Assembly (NCBI RefSeq): GCF_025860405.1 | Contig: NZ_CP063788.1 | Span: 1 to 64,000 of the forward strand | DNA: 64,000 nt | Reading direction: 5' to 3' | Source: Tolypothrix sp. PCC 7712 | GTDB taxonomy: Bacteria; Cyanobacteriota; Cyanobacteriia; Cyanobacteriales; Nostocaceae | Shown here: piece after piece, positions 39,664 through 50,965 of the stretch | Layout of the letters: each line of letters opens with the position of its first letter | Numbering within the stretch: the first letter of the stretch is position 1 | Notes under the pieces: generated by a model | Databases searched by the model: none | What the model was told of the DNA's origin: nothing | Seen by the model: the letters and a program-made list of their open reading frames with translations, nothing else | Position numbers and translations under genes: made by a program

Positions 39664-42600
39664 CTAAAATTTAGCAGGAGTCCAATCACCAGAAGGAATG
39701 AAAGCAGCCCAGTAAAATGGATGTTGGTATTTTTGAGAATTCAACATTTCTAATTGTGTCTGTCGCAAAGCTTCGGAACGTCCTTCATTTTTCATTAATC
39801 GTCCATAATATTTCACCATCAATTCTTTAGTTCCCAAATCATCAACATTCCAGAGACTAATTAACTGACTTTGGGTACCAGCCATCACAAAAGCACGACG
39901 CAAACCATATACCCCTTCGCCATTGGTGGCTTTACCCACGCCAGTCTGACAGGCGGAAAGTACAACTAATTTAGTACCCGATAAATTTAAGGAAGATGCT
40001 TCTAAGGCTGTCAGTACACCATCTTCATCACCACTGCGACGGTTGTTAAATCCAGCTAACGCAATACCGGAACGCAATAGGGGATTTTCAAGATTCTTAT
40101 TCACCTGACGATTGGAACCAGGTTTAACTATAATTCCACGATTTCCCACAGCTAAACCAACAGTATCTGGAAAGTCTATTTTTTTATCGGTGAGAAAGAA
40201 CCCGTGAGTAGCGATATGTAAAATACTGGGTGACTGTAATTGTTTGAGAGTATTTTCTGTGGCTTGGTTACCTGTTAGGAGTTTGACATCTTTTAATAAG
40301 GGGGTAATGGCTTCGGCTTCTTCCTTTGTTCCTGGTAAGGGTGAGAATTTTAGTCTGTCAAATTCCGAGGAAGGTTTTGCTTGGCGATCGCCTTTTTCTG
40401 ACACAGATAAGTTACTTGCAGCATTACCAAAATCAATATTTGCCATTACCACAGGTGTTTGACGGCTGGGTGCTTGATTTGATAAGCGCAGTAAGTCACG
40501 CCCGGTTGTTAAATAATTAATAGTATAATTTTCTACAAGATAGCGATTATTTTCATCTACCAGCGCAGCGAAGGGAATTAGATTCAGCTGGCTGTCGGGA
40601 GAAACTAGCAGTTTTCGCTTGTCACCCAATAGTTTGCGGATGGGTTGCATGAGTTTGGTATCCAAGCGACGCGCAATTGGTTTAACATCGCGGGATTTAC
40701 TTTGCAGGATGTCACCAAATTCAGAAATTTCTCGATCAATAGCTTCCGCTTCTCCTAAATCTACCCATTGTGGTGCGCCTTGGGATGTCAGGATATATGC
40801 TGCATAATGGGGTTTACCATAGCGATCGCTCTTTTTTCCGGCTTTGGGATTGATTAAGGGTTGATACAGCGTAAATTCCACTAAAGCTGCATCAGTAGGT
40901 ATTAATTTTTGCACTGATTCAATTGTGGTGATTTGAGTGACAGTGCGAAATTCGCTGCTACGTTTAGAGAGTTCTGCTTCTAATTTGTCGTACTCAGCTT
41001 GGAGTTTTGCAAATTCTTGACCAAAGTTACTAGATTCAGTATACGTGAGTCTTGCCAGTTGGGAACTAATGGTTGTGAGTTCGTCAAATAATTTTTGGTT
41101 TTCTGGGGTAAGGTTTTGTCGTAACCAGCTACGATTATCGCTGAGAACATCAAGTATGCGTCCTTTCCGGCGAAGAATTGCGGTGAGAGCGAGTTTTGCA
41201 GCTTCGGGATTATTGGGTGCTGACTGGAGGTGTAAGGAAACTGTGATGTCGGTTGACTCATTAACTAACGCCATCATATAGTTTTGTTTTTGGCGTTCTG
41301 AACCAATACCAAGGATAATATTGAGATTGCGATCGCTAATATCTAAACTGCGCTTTCTCACTTCAATGGCACGGTTTATATCACCTTGAGCATGGTAGGC
41401 ATAACTTTGTAATCTTAAATCTTTAACAACACTTGGATGTTGGGAGCCAAAAAAGCTTTCTGTCATCGAAAGCGATTTTTGTAAGAGTTCCAGTGCTTTT
41501 TGATTATTTCCTAAAAGATAATAATTCCAACCTTGGTTACTTAAATTGAGTGCAACTTGGGGATGATTAGTACCATATACTTTTTCTAAGATACCTGAAG
41601 AACGTTGTAAAAGCTGAAGAGATTCTTGATATTTGTCTTGGTTATTATATAAAAGAGCTAAATTATTCAGACTGAGAGCAACATCAGGATGATTAACACC
41701 AAATACCTGTTCTCGAATAGCTAAAGCACGTTGCATCAATTTTTCTGCCTCAGTATTATTTTCCTGGTGGTAGTAAGTAGATGCAAGATTACTAAGGATT
41801 GTTGCAACCATAGGATGATTATTAGCAAACACCTTTTCGCTAACAGTTAAAGCTTGTTTGTATAAAGCTTCAGCCTCTTTATCATTCCCTAAGTCACTAT
41901 ATAGATTAGCCAAGTTTTGCAGTGATTGAGCTACTAAGGGATGCTCATCATTAAATGCTTTTTTGTTAATTTTTAAAGCTTCTTGATATAATTTTAGTGC
42001 TTCTGGATAATTCCCTTGGGCTAAATATGCACCAGCCAAATTGTTAAGGCTATATGCTATCTGAGGATGTTCTGTACCAAATACTTTTTCGTTAATTGCT
42101 TTAGCACGTTGGTGTAATTCCAGAGTTTGCTTATAGTCAGCTAAGGTTTTGTAGATTTCAGCTAGATTATTGAGGCTTGTGGCAACGTCAGGATGTTCTT
42201 TACCAAATGCTTTTTCTTGAATGTATAAAGCGCGTTGACTGAGTTTTTGTGCTTCTGCATAATTACCTTGCTCTGCGTAGAATAGACTTAAGCTGTTAAG
42301 AGTCTTGGCAACATCGGGATGTTCAGAACCTAATATTTTTTCTCGTATGGCTAAAGCATTCTGAAATAAAGGAAGGGCTTCTTTATAGTTGCCTAAGTCA
42401 TTGTAAGTACTAGCCAAATTACTAAGATTTCTGGCACTATTAATATTTTCTATACCAAATACTTTATTGTTGATAGTGAGAGCGCGTTGATGTAACTCTA
42501 TTGCTTGTTGATATTTTGCTTGTGTAACGTATATTTCTGCTAAATTATTCAGGCTATTAGCAACATCTGGATGTTCGGAGCCTAATCGTTTTTCTCTAAT

Positions 42601-43727
42601 TGCTAAAGCACGTTCATGTAAAGAAAGGGCTTCTTGATATTTACCTTGGTCTTGATATACACTTGCCAAATTATTCAAGCTACTAGCAACATCTGGATGT
42701 TCTTCGCCAAATATTTTCTGACGAATTTCCAAAGCACGCTTATATAGAATCATTGCTTGCTGATAATTACCTTGCGTACTATACATTCCACCAAGATTAT
42801 TTACACTAATTGCAACTAATGGATGTTCATTACCAAATACTTTTTCACGAATAGTCAAAGCACGTTGAAATAAACCCTGCGCTTCTGCAAATTTTCCCTG
42901 TGCTAGGTAAATATTGGCTAAATTGTTGAGGTTAGAGGCAACTTGAGGGTGTTCCGCACCAAGAATTTTCTCATTAATAGCCAAAGCGGTTTTCACTAAA
43001 GTTATTGCTTCCTGATACTTTCCTAAATCTTTATATACAGAAGCAAGATTACTCATACTTAAAGCAACATCAGGATGTTCTTTACCAAATGCTTTTTCAT
43101 TAAGAGATAAAGCACGTTGCTGAAGCTTTATTGCTTCGGTATAATTTCCTTTATCTTGATATAAGTTAGCTAAATTATTAAGACTACCAGCTACCACACC
43201 AGCTAGCGAGTTAATTCTATAGACATGTTCGCTCAGTTGAGCAGTTAGTGCATTTTGGTATAGCTGTTCGCGGATTTTTAAAGCACGTAGCCAAGTTTTC
43301 TCAGCTTCATCATAATTACCTAAGTCTCTATAAGCTGACGCTAGGTTATTAAGCTGAACTGCTAGGTTAAAATCATCCCAAAAGTCTTTCTTTGAATTTT
43401 TTTCTGTGATTGTTAAGGCACGTTGATAAAGCCGTAATGCTTCTTGATAATTCCCTAAACCTGTGTATATATTAGCTAAATTATTCAAGGAAGAAGCAAC
43501 ATCTGGATGTTCCAAACCACGCATTTTTTGAATAATTGCAAGAGCGCGTTGACCAACTTTTAATGCTTCTGGATAATTAACCAATTTAATATAAAGGCTG
43601 GTCAATTGATTCAAACTGTTAACAACCTCTATATTTTCTTGATCAAGATGTTTTTCTTGAAGTGCTAGAGCGCGTTGAAAATATGGTAAAGCTTCTCGAT
43701 ACTTACCTTGATTGTTGTATAGATAAC
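39664..43727 (-). pseudogene. TPR-CHAT protease, C-terminal fragment of an IS-interrupted 1,913-aa gene
   Basis: This fragment carries the later tetratricopeptide repeats and the CHAT (caspase-like) domain. The catalytic His is in LHIATHGFFLT and the catalytic Cys in LVVLSACQTGVGKATNG, with the family C-terminus SLWNVDDLGTKELMVKYYGRL and HPFYWAAFIPSGDW. Its first codons join in frame to the fragment at 45586-47050 once IS1634 and one CTAAT duplication are removed (KNIKT-LGYLYNN). CHAT proteases of this type are separase/caspase relatives that act in the cytoplasm or periplasm as proteolytic switches. A TTG inside the element could restart translation, so a shortened protein is possible. Confidence 0.88.
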
Positions 43728-43732
43728 CTAAT

Positions 43733-45585
43733 CTCCCGGTTCGCTCATTTTTTTCTGAGTTAGCCAAAAAAGTATACCTCTAGATATATTCCAAAAAGAA
43801 CTAAGTAGGTATAAGTTCGGGTTTATGGAATTTGAACCCAGAATTACAAACGAACGAGTTGATGATATACCCCTACTGCTAACACAACTGGAGCAGATGG
43901 GAGTAGAACAACTAATCGATAAACATTTTCCATGTCACGGAAACTGGCAAGGATTAAATCTAGGTAGTGTGGTGGTAATATGGTTAACACACATATTATC
44001 GCAAGCAGATCACCGTTTGAACCACGTTCAAGGTTGGGTGAGTAAGCGGTTAGAAACGTTAAAAAGCTTTACGGAAGAATCTTTACGCTCGCTCGATTTG
44101 GCAGATGACCGTTTGCAAGCAGTATTACGTTACCTATCTATAGATGCAAACTGGTTTTCATTTGAGTCGGAACTAGGAAGTAGTTTGCTACGGGTGTACG
44201 ATATTATCCCAGAACAGGTACGTTTAGATAGTACAACGGCTTCAAGTCATTGTGGAGTTAACCCAGAAGGCTTATTTCAATGGGGTCATAGCAAAGACAA
44301 TCGTCCGGATTTGGCGCAAGTGAAAATAATGCTATCGACATTAGACCCATTAGGAATGCCAATAGCGACGGAAATATTGTCAGGAGAAAAAGCAGATGAC
44401 CCATTATATATTCCAGCAATAGATAAAGTACGTTCAACAATAAAAAAGTCAGAATTGTTATATATTGGTGACTGTAAAATGTCATCAATAAAGACAAGAA
44501 CTCATATAGTATTGGGCGGAGATTTTTACTTATGTCCTTTAACAGCCAAGCAAGTATCTAACGAAGAACTAAGCAAATATCTCCAACCAGTTTGGGATGG
44601 TCAACAAGAACTAACAATTATAGATTACGAATATGCAGATGCCAAAACCAAAAATATAGCGGATGGCTTTGAAATAGAGATTATCCATGAAATAGAGATT
44701 GATGGGCAAGAAATCTCTTGGTCGGAAAGACAATTAATTGTGCGCTCATTTGCGATTCAAAAAACAGCAGAAAAACATCTACGTGAACGAATACAGAAAA
44801 CAGTAGATGCTCTAGAAAAACTTAAAGTGCCTCGACGTGGCAAGAAAAAGCTCACTTCACACTTTGAATGGTTAGAAACATGTGAAGCTATTTTCAACAG
44901 ATATCAAACAAGTGGATTATTTCAAGTTGACATTCAAACAAAAAGAGTTAAAAAAGTTCAAAAAAGATACCGAGACCGCAAAGCTAGAATAGTAGAAGAA
45001 CTATGGTTTGACATGAGTTTTAAGATTGACGATTCCGCAGTTCAACACCAAATTCAAATGTTAGGCTGGCGGGTTTACGTTACAAATAAAAATCCAAATG
45101 AATTTGGTTTAAAACAAGCAGTTCGTGCCTATAGAGATGAGTACTTAATGGAACGAGGATTTGCGAGGCTGAAAAACTTTCCTCTTTCATTGACTCCGAT
45201 ATATTTACAACGTGAAGACCATATTACTGGTTTAATAAGACTACTGTCTATTGGTTTGCGAGTTTTAAACCTTTTAGAATTCCAGGTTCGCCACAATCTA
45301 GAAAAAGAGAAAGAAAAACTTGCGGGTCTTTATGTTGGCAATCCGAAGCGCGAAACTACAAGACCTAGCGCAGAAATAATTCTGGCTGCATTTAAAGAGA
45401 TTACACTGCTGTTGATTGAGGTGAAAAACGAAATTTATGCTCACTTGACCGCTCTTTCACCTTTGCAGAAGCGTATTCTTGCTTTACTGGGCTTTTCCAT
45501 CAGTATTTACACTCAACTTGATGGTCAATCTTTTACTCCTGAGTAGTCTTTCTTCTAACTTCCAAAAAAATGGGCGAACTGGGAG
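43733..45585 (+). mobile_element. IS1634-family insertion sequence (1,853 bp)
   Basis: The ends are imperfect inverted repeats (CTCCCGGTTCGCTCATTTTT against CTCCCAGTTCGCCCATTTTT). A 5-bp duplication CTAAT flanks it (43728-43732 and 45586-45590). It carries one long transposase gene and interrupts a TPR-CHAT gene. Removal restores the frame exactly. Confidence 0.9.
43825..45546 (+). CDS. IS1634-type transposase with DUF4277 N-terminus
   Basis: A 573-residue transposase. The N-terminal DUF4277 domain (DDIPLLLTQLEQMGVEQLIDKHFPCHGNWQGLNLGSVVVIWLTHIL) is followed by a DDE core. The core has LDSTTASSHCGV (first acidic residue), SELLYIGDCKMSSIKTR (second) and, after a long insertion, RAYRDEYLMERGFARLKNFPLSLTP, where the Glu completes the triad. 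The domain order is typical of IS1634-like elements common in cyanobacteria. The gene is complete and opposite in direction to the TPR-CHAT gene it disrupts. Only one copy is in the window. Confidence 0.9.
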   Translation: MEFEPRITNERVDDIPLLLTQLEQMGVEQLIDKHFPCHGNWQGLNLGSVVVIWLTHILSQADHRLNHVQGWVSKRLETLKSFTEESLRSLDLADDRLQAVLRYLSIDANWFSFESELGSSLLRVYDIIPEQVRLDSTTASSHCGVNPEGLFQWGHSKDNRPDLAQVKIMLSTLDPLGMPIATEILSGEKADDPLYIPAIDKVRSTIKKSELLYIGDCKMSSIKTRTHIVLGGDFYLCPLTAKQVSNEELSKYLQPVWDGQQELTIIDYEYADAKTKNIADGFEIEIIHEIEIDGQEISWSERQLIVRSFAIQKTAEKHLRERIQKTVDALEKLKVPRRGKKKLTSHFEWLETCEAIFNRYQTSGLFQVDIQTKRVKKVQKRYRDRKARIVEELWFDMSFKIDDSAVQHQIQMLGWRVYVTNKNPNEFGLKQAVRAYRDEYLMERGFARLKNFPLSLTPIYLQREDHITGLIRLLSIGLRVLNLLEFQVRHNLEKEKEKLAGLYVGNPKRETTRPSAEIILAAFKEITLLLIEVKNEIYAHLTALSPLQKRILALLGFSISIYTQLDGQSFTPE

Positions 45586-47050
45586 CTAATGTCTTAATAT
45601 TTTTTACTATTTCAATACTCTCTGAACCATATAAAACCTGCTGACGTTTGAGTACTTGTTGATAATATGATTCTGCTTGAGAATAGTTTTGTTGACTTTC
45701 ATATAATAATCCTATGTAGCCGATAAGATTAATCAATTCTTCCTCTGGTCTTTTGATTTTCTCAAAAATAGCTAAAGCTTGCTCACAACTATCACTTGCT
45801 TCCTTATATTTTTTCCAGTCATAGTAAAGATTACACGTTCCATAAAGAATAATACCTTCATATAAAGGTAATTTATTTACTTGAGCAATTGATAAACCTT
45901 GCTGATAGTAATCAATAGCTTTTGGATATTGCTGTAGATTGTCGTAAGCCAGTGCTACTGATGCAAGCAAACCTAATTGTGCTGGTGGATTATTGAGTTC
46001 TTTAAAAATTATCAATGCTTGCTGGTGGAAATCTACAGCTTGAGCAAATTTTTGTTGCTGGTTATAAATATCAGCTATCTGACTGATAGTTTCTAATTCT
46101 AATTCTCGCTGTTTGAGTTCTCGGAAAATTTTTAAAGCTTGCTGATATGATGCTAAAGCTTTATCATACTGTTGCTGTTTACTGTAAATTGATGCAATAT
46201 TAAGAAATATTTGGGCTGCTTCAGCAGGATTTTTTTGTTTTTGATAAATAGCTAATGCTTTCTGAGCTATTTCTAAAGATTGCTGACTGTATTCACTTGC
46301 TTTTTTAGGATTTTTTAACTGATTATAAGCATCTGCAATATAAGCAAGAAGTTTCATTTCTTCCAATACATTACCGCTTTGTCTAGCGAGTACAATTACT
46401 GGTTGCATATACTCTATTTGTTTATCAAGTTGTCTTAAAAAAATATGCACAGTTCCTGCTGACATTAGTGCAATACTTTCAGCTTTAGGATTATTTACCT
46501 GACGACTAAGTTGTAACGCTTGATTTAGCATCCCAAAACTTTGATCAATGTTACCTAATGCATAGTGACTTAAACCCAATAAAGCAATTATTTCTGGTTC
46601 ATTAAAACTATCTTTTACTTGTTGTCTAATAGAGAGCGATCGCTGTAAAACTTCTACAGCCTGAGAAAAATAACCTTGGTTTATATAAACTGTACCAATA
46701 TTACTTAAACTACCTGCCTCACCTTTTACATCTTTAATTTCTTGCCAAATAATCAAAGCTTTTTGAAAATTATCTAATGCTTTTGAATATTTTTTAAATC
46801 CACTGTAGGCATTACCAATATTATCTAAAGCTGCTGCTTCTTGTGAACGATTATTTAATTTTTGAGCAATAGTCAATGCTTCTTGAGAAAATTTTAAAGC
46901 CTGTGTTGGCTCACTCAATAAACTATAAACTTCACCCAGATAATTGAGAACGATAGTAGTTACAGCAGCATCATTTTCTTGCCGTCTTTGCAATAACACT
47001 TGTTGAAAGGTTTTTTCTGCCTCTCTGAGTTTATATTCGCGTAGCTGCGT
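45586..47050 (-). pseudogene. TPR-CHAT protease, middle TPR fragment between two IS elements
   Basis: About 488 codons of tetratricopeptide repeats (for example DKALASYQQALKIFRELKQRELELETISQIADIY), bounded by IS66 upstream and IS1634 downstream. It joins in frame to 48606-48818 through a single GATTCCTT and to 39664-43727 through a single CTAAT. No stop codon lies within the fragment, so decay after the insertions has been slight. Confidence 0.88.
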
Positions 47051-47058
47051 GATTCCTT

Positions 47059-48605
47059 GTAAGGATTCAGGTCTAAAATTGAGGAACTAGAGAAGGGCGA
47101 GACTGAGAATTAATAGAGTCAGCAATTAGTGCTTGTACAAAAAAATCAATAACAGACAGACTTTGACGACGACAGGTTTGAACCACCGTCAACAAATTGG
47201 CAGTATGTTGAAACCGCTCCATCGAACGGGAACCACCACTAACTTTACGTTTTGTCACAGCCAAACGCAGCGATCGCTCGGCTTGATTGTTATCAGGAGG
47301 AACTTCAGGGTTGTCAAGGAAATACCACCATTGGGAGGCTTTATCGCGCAAGGAACGTAAAAGGTTTCCTGCTGTAGCTCCGGCTAAGTTAATCCAGTCA
47401 TCAAGTGTTTGTTGCAATTTAGATTTGAATTGATTGACCCAATCGTTATAACTGGCGCAGTCAAGAGTCTCAAACCATTGGGCATAATTTCCAAAAGCTT
47501 CATCAATTAAATCCACAAATGCTTCACCAATAGCTTGGTTGTGAAGACCTGGAAGTTGAATTAGTTTTTTGAAGTGACGGCGTAGATGAGCCAAACATTT
47601 CTGCTGCTCAGGCACCGCATAGCCATTGTAAACACTAAAATCATCGCTGCTGATTACCCCTGTATATTTAGCCCCTAAAATGGCTTCTAGTTCTGCTCTG
47701 GAACGAGTGTCAGCAGCAGTAAACAGGCAAAACTCAGAATTGGCAACTACCCACAACCATTCTTTAACTCCCTTGACAGACCAAGGTGTTTCATCCACAT
47801 GAATGTTAGGTTGTGTCTGTTTTACCCAATTACTTAACTCAGTAATGCTTGGTTGAATCGCTGTTTGAATTCGTTCATTTGTGGTGACTAAAGTTCCCAG
47901 CCCAATTTCAATTTGACCTAACTCCCACAACATTTCTTGCTGTTTTTCATAGGGCATATGTGCATAATTATTTGCCCATCCTAAAAATGCCTGTAAAGAA
48001 ATCCCTAAATCCTGTCCTGGGATGATATCTTGTGACCAGGAGGCTGTTTGTATATTGCCACAGTACTCACACTGGCACGTATGGCGTTGATACTCAACTA
48101 TTTCAATGGGACGCTCCACTAGTTGCGCTACAGACTGTTTTTCTACTTTTACTGCCACAGCCGCAAACGCTTTTTGACCACAACAGACACAATCACTTGG
48201 ACGTAAGATTTCACAACGATCTACTCTACCAAAACCCTTACGGGTCTTACCTTGATGCCCTGGTTGCCCACCTGGCTTTCTTTTGGGATGATTTGATTCT
48301 TCTTGCGGTGCTGCTTTTTTGTTTTCACTCTTTTTGAGGATGTCCCCTGATGGCGGCTTAGATGAGGTTTTGCTGTCTAAATCTCTGCTGACTTTTAAAC
48401 GTTCTATTTCTTGCTGTAGTTCTAATACTGTTTTCTGTAATTCACCTATTACCTTGCTCTGCTCAATGATTATCTCTACCAGTTCTTGTTTCGATAACTG
48501 GTTCAAGCTTTCCCGGTCTAAATCTTGAGGCAGGTTTTGGTTCATATCTGTGATACTCCTCCTCAAGCGATCCCTTTGTCAATACTCTGCCACCTGAATC
48601 CTTAC
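47059..48605 (-). mobile_element. IS66-family insertion sequence, copy 2 (1,547 bp)
   Basis: It has the same ends and length as copy 1. The 8-bp duplication GATTCCTT flanks it (47051-47058 and 48606-48613). It interrupts the TPR-CHAT gene near its N-terminus, just after the signal peptide. Confidence 0.93.
47073..48566 (-). CDS. IS66-family transposase (TnpC type), copy 2
   Basis: A complete 497-residue TnpC that differs from copy 1 only by Asp instead of Asn in the sequence LPQDLDRESL near the N-terminus. All zinc-finger and DDE motifs are kept. It has the same direction as the interrupted TPR-CHAT gene, so transcription from that promoter would read into it. Confidence 0.93.
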   Translation of the reverse strand: MRRSITDMNQNLPQDLDRESLNQLSKQELVEIIIEQSKVIGELQKTVLELQQEIERLKVSRDLDSKTSSKPPSGDILKKSENKKAAPQEESNHPKRKPGGQPGHQGKTRKGFGRVDRCEILRPSDCVCCGQKAFAAVAVKVEKQSVAQLVERPIEIVEYQRHTCQCEYCGNIQTASWSQDIIPGQDLGISLQAFLGWANNYAHMPYEKQQEMLWELGQIEIGLGTLVTTNERIQTAIQPSITELSNWVKQTQPNIHVDETPWSVKGVKEWLWVVANSEFCLFTAADTRSRAELEAILGAKYTGVISSDDFSVYNGYAVPEQQKCLAHLRRHFKKLIQLPGLHNQAIGEAFVDLIDEAFGNYAQWFETLDCASYNDWVNQFKSKLQQTLDDWINLAGATAGNLLRSLRDKASQWWYFLDNPEVPPDNNQAERSLRLAVTKRKVSGGSRSMERFQHTANLLTVVQTCRRQSLSVIDFFVQALIADSINSQSRPSLVPQF

Positions 48606-48818
48606 GATTCCTTCTTGTAATAATTTATCTGTAGATGTTGCTTGAGAAGTTGGAGCAGGTGAGTTCTGAGCAATAATTTCTTGCTGAGATTTAAGTGCAG
48701 TAGCTGCTGGTATACCACTTAATAATCCGGCAATAGTAATGATTGCTCCTAACCTCAATATTGCGAGATTAAATTGATTACCTGTTGAGATTAATTTTGG
48801 TGTAATATCTGTTTTCAT
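48606..48818 (-). pseudogene. TPR-CHAT protease, N-terminal fragment with signal peptide
   Basis: The start is an ATG at 48818 with AGGA nine bases upstream; an in-frame upstream extension lacks a ribosome site. The fragment encodes an export signal (FNLAILRLGAIITIAGLLSGIPAATA) and the start of the repeat region (STDKLLQEGI), then meets IS66. The signal shows that the intact 1,913-residue protein was exported or membrane-anchored. The three segments without IS sequence total 5,742 bp, a whole number of codons. Confidence 0.87.
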
Positions 48819-48920
48819 CTTTACATTTCCTAAGTTTAAATAAAGTCCATTGGCACAACGCAAGCATTTATCGCTCTATTTTGTGAGCATCAATCATAGC
48901 CCAGGCAATTATGATTAAAT

Positions 48921-49576
48921 TTATTGCGACTCCCCAATAAGAGTAAAAGCAGCCCATTGAGATGGACTCGCATATTTTTTCTTAGCAGCAAGTATGGCAT
49001 TTCTTAACGCAGTGGCTTTGTCAAGTTTCTGTTGCAAATTTTGATAAAATTCAGTCATCAAAAAAGCAGTTGAACCATCATCTACAGCCCATAAAGAGAC
49101 AATTACACTGGGTGTACCAGCACTAATTAAAGAACGAGATAAGCCAATAACCCCATCACCAGTTATTCGACCTCTACCTGTGTCGCAAGCACTGAGAACA
49201 ACCAAATCAGCGTTAATTTTTAGATCGAGAATTTCTTCTGCTGTCAGTAGTCCATCGTCCTTTTTATCTTCCTTGCTTAGAGGTGATGAGAGGGAATTAG
49301 AATTTTCTGGTGTGAGAGTGAGCAGTCTTTGGGAAGGAGCTAATGCGATCGCACTATCCAATCCTCGAATATCATCAAATAAGCCGTGGGTGGCAAAATG
49401 AATAATTCCCGCTTGGGGTAAGCGTTGCACAATCGCTGCTTCTGTTGCGTTATTACCAATCAAAGCTTGGGTGTTAAATAAAGATGCGATCACTTTTGCT
49501 TCCTTCTCAGCGCCAGGCAAGGAAGTTAATTGTTGCGGTTTATCCCCAATTTTTAAGGCAACCTTCGGCATAGTAG
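48921..49576 (-). pseudogene. CHAT protease C-terminal fragment, joined to IS701
   Basis: A 216-residue remnant containing the second half of a CHAT domain: catalytic His in IIHFATHGLFDD and Cys in LVVLSACDTGRGRITGDG, ending SPSQWAAFTLIGESQ. Its N-terminal partner has been lost. The sequence upstream of IS701 is the front half of a different CHAT gene whose last residues (ATETAIVEKMPQAR) duplicate ATEAAIVQRLPQAG found here. The fragment could start at the ATG at 49571 just outside IS701, but would lack the first part of the protease fold. Confidence 0.85.
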
Positions 49577-50965
49577 CCCTGTTTTGTCACTCTGGCAGTA
49601 GTATAATAAGGTAAAAATGCTAGAACCAAGACACAGAGCATGGTACAGCCCCGTCCAGCCGCACCAACAGTCAAATTTGTGGACGAATATTGCCAGTGGT
49701 ATAAAAGTCTGTTTCCAGATGTTAGGAGTTTCGAGGCTTTTAAATATCTCCATGTAGGCTGCATTTCTGATCTAAAACGTAAAACATTGCCAGAAATAGC
49801 AAAAATCGTAGGATTAGATAACCAGCAAGGGTTGCATCATTTTCTAACTACATCACCTTGGGATATAGAAAAGTTAAGAACCTTAAGGTTAGAGTTAATT
49901 TTACAAGTGCTAAAAGGTAGACCAATCATTTTAATTATTGATGAGACAGGGGATAAAAAGAAAGGGAGCAAGACAGATTATGTGAAACGGCAGTATATAG
50001 GAAATTTGGGAAAAACAGATAATGGAATTGTGGCAGTGACAGTATATGGTGTTTTCTGTGGGATGACATTTCCATTACTGTTTGAAGTGTATAAACCCAG
50101 GGAAAGATTACAGGCAGGAGATAAGTACCGCACTAAACCAGAAATAGCAGCAATACTGATAAAAAAGCTACAATCAATGGGTTTTAAATTCAACTTAGTA
50201 CTTGCAGATAGCTTATATGGAGAGAGTGGTAAGAATTTCATATCTGTATTAGATGAACTAAACTTGAACTATATAGTAGCGATTCGGTCAAATCATTATG
50301 TAGAAATACTTCCACGACAACATATTCAATATTTAAAGTGGCAGAAGTTTCAAAGGGTATTCTCTGACTTGAGTCGGGAAAATCGATTTATTAGAGAAAT
50401 TATTCCGGGAAAACGTGGAGAACTTAGATATTGGCAAATTACTACAGATCCAGAAAATTTGCCTGATAACACTACTTGGTATGTGATGAGTAAATATCCA
50501 GACATTACGCCAAGAGAAGTTGGAAATTTTTACGGTTTAAGAACTTGGGTCGAGTACGGGTTAAAACAAAGTAAGAATGAATTAGGTTGGTCAGATTTTC
50601 GCCTGACTCACTACCCAGATATTGAGCGATGGTGGGAAATTATTTGCAGTGCTTATTTAATGGTTAGTCTGCATTCGGAGCAACTGTTTCAGTCTCCATC
50701 ACAACGAGAGTCAAAATTTGTTTCACATCCTTGGTGGGATAATGGAAATGGCTGGAAGAACATTCTTAACAATCTTCGTTTGATTATTCAACCTTTTACT
50801 TTATTTAATCTGATATATCCCTGGTTAACGGTTTTTCCTATTCCTCAATTAGCTTTGGGTTTTTTTAAACTTCAATCTATTATTTATAGCCTCACCAGTT
50901 CAATTTTTATATCCCTGATTCACCCTGATTTCTACTTTTCCTCTGCCTAGAGTGACAAAAGAGGG
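49577..50965 (+). mobile_element. IS701-family insertion sequence, copy 2 (1,389 bp)
   Basis: It has the same length and ends as copy 1 but the opposite orientation. The flanks do not match: GTAG on the left and ATAA on the right. Both fit a central TA target, so the copy may be the product of recombination between two insertions in neighbouring CHAT genes, with loss of the DNA between them. Confidence 0.92.
49640..50950 (+). CDS. IS701-family transposase, copy 2
   Basis: A complete 436-residue DDE transposase, the same protein as copy 1. It is oriented against the surrounding CHAT genes. The identity of both copies indicates recent movement within this genome. Confidence 0.93.
   Translation: MVQPRPAAPTVKFVDEYCQWYKSLFPDVRSFEAFKYLHVGCISDLKRKTLPEIAKIVGLDNQQGLHHFLTTSPWDIEKLRTLRLELILQVLKGRPIILIIDETGDKKKGSKTDYVKRQYIGNLGKTDNGIVAVTVYGVFCGMTFPLLFEVYKPRERLQAGDKYRTKPEIAAILIKKLQSMGFKFNLVLADSLYGESGKNFISVLDELNLNYIVAIRSNHYVEILPRQHIQYLKWQKFQRVFSDLSRENRFIREIIPGKRGELRYWQITTDPENLPDNTTWYVMSKYPDITPREVGNFYGLRTWVEYGLKQSKNELGWSDFRLTHYPDIERWWEIICSAYLMVSLHSEQLFQSPSQRESKFVSHPWWDNGNGWKNILNNLRLIIQPFTLFNLIYPWLTVFPIPQLALGFFKLQSIIYSLTSSIFISLIHPDFYFSSA

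Noticed and set aside
45533..45585. Frame extending the TPR fragment into IS1634 as a natural C-terminus
   Set aside because: The last residues (SSPIFLEVRRKTTQE) are encoded by the IS terminal repeat, and the duplication CTAAT marks the true break.
48819..48863. Upstream extension of the TPR-CHAT start (MRCANGLYLNLGNVK)
   Set aside because: It has no ribosome site, and the downstream ATG at 48818 has AGGA at good spacing and begins a proper signal peptide.
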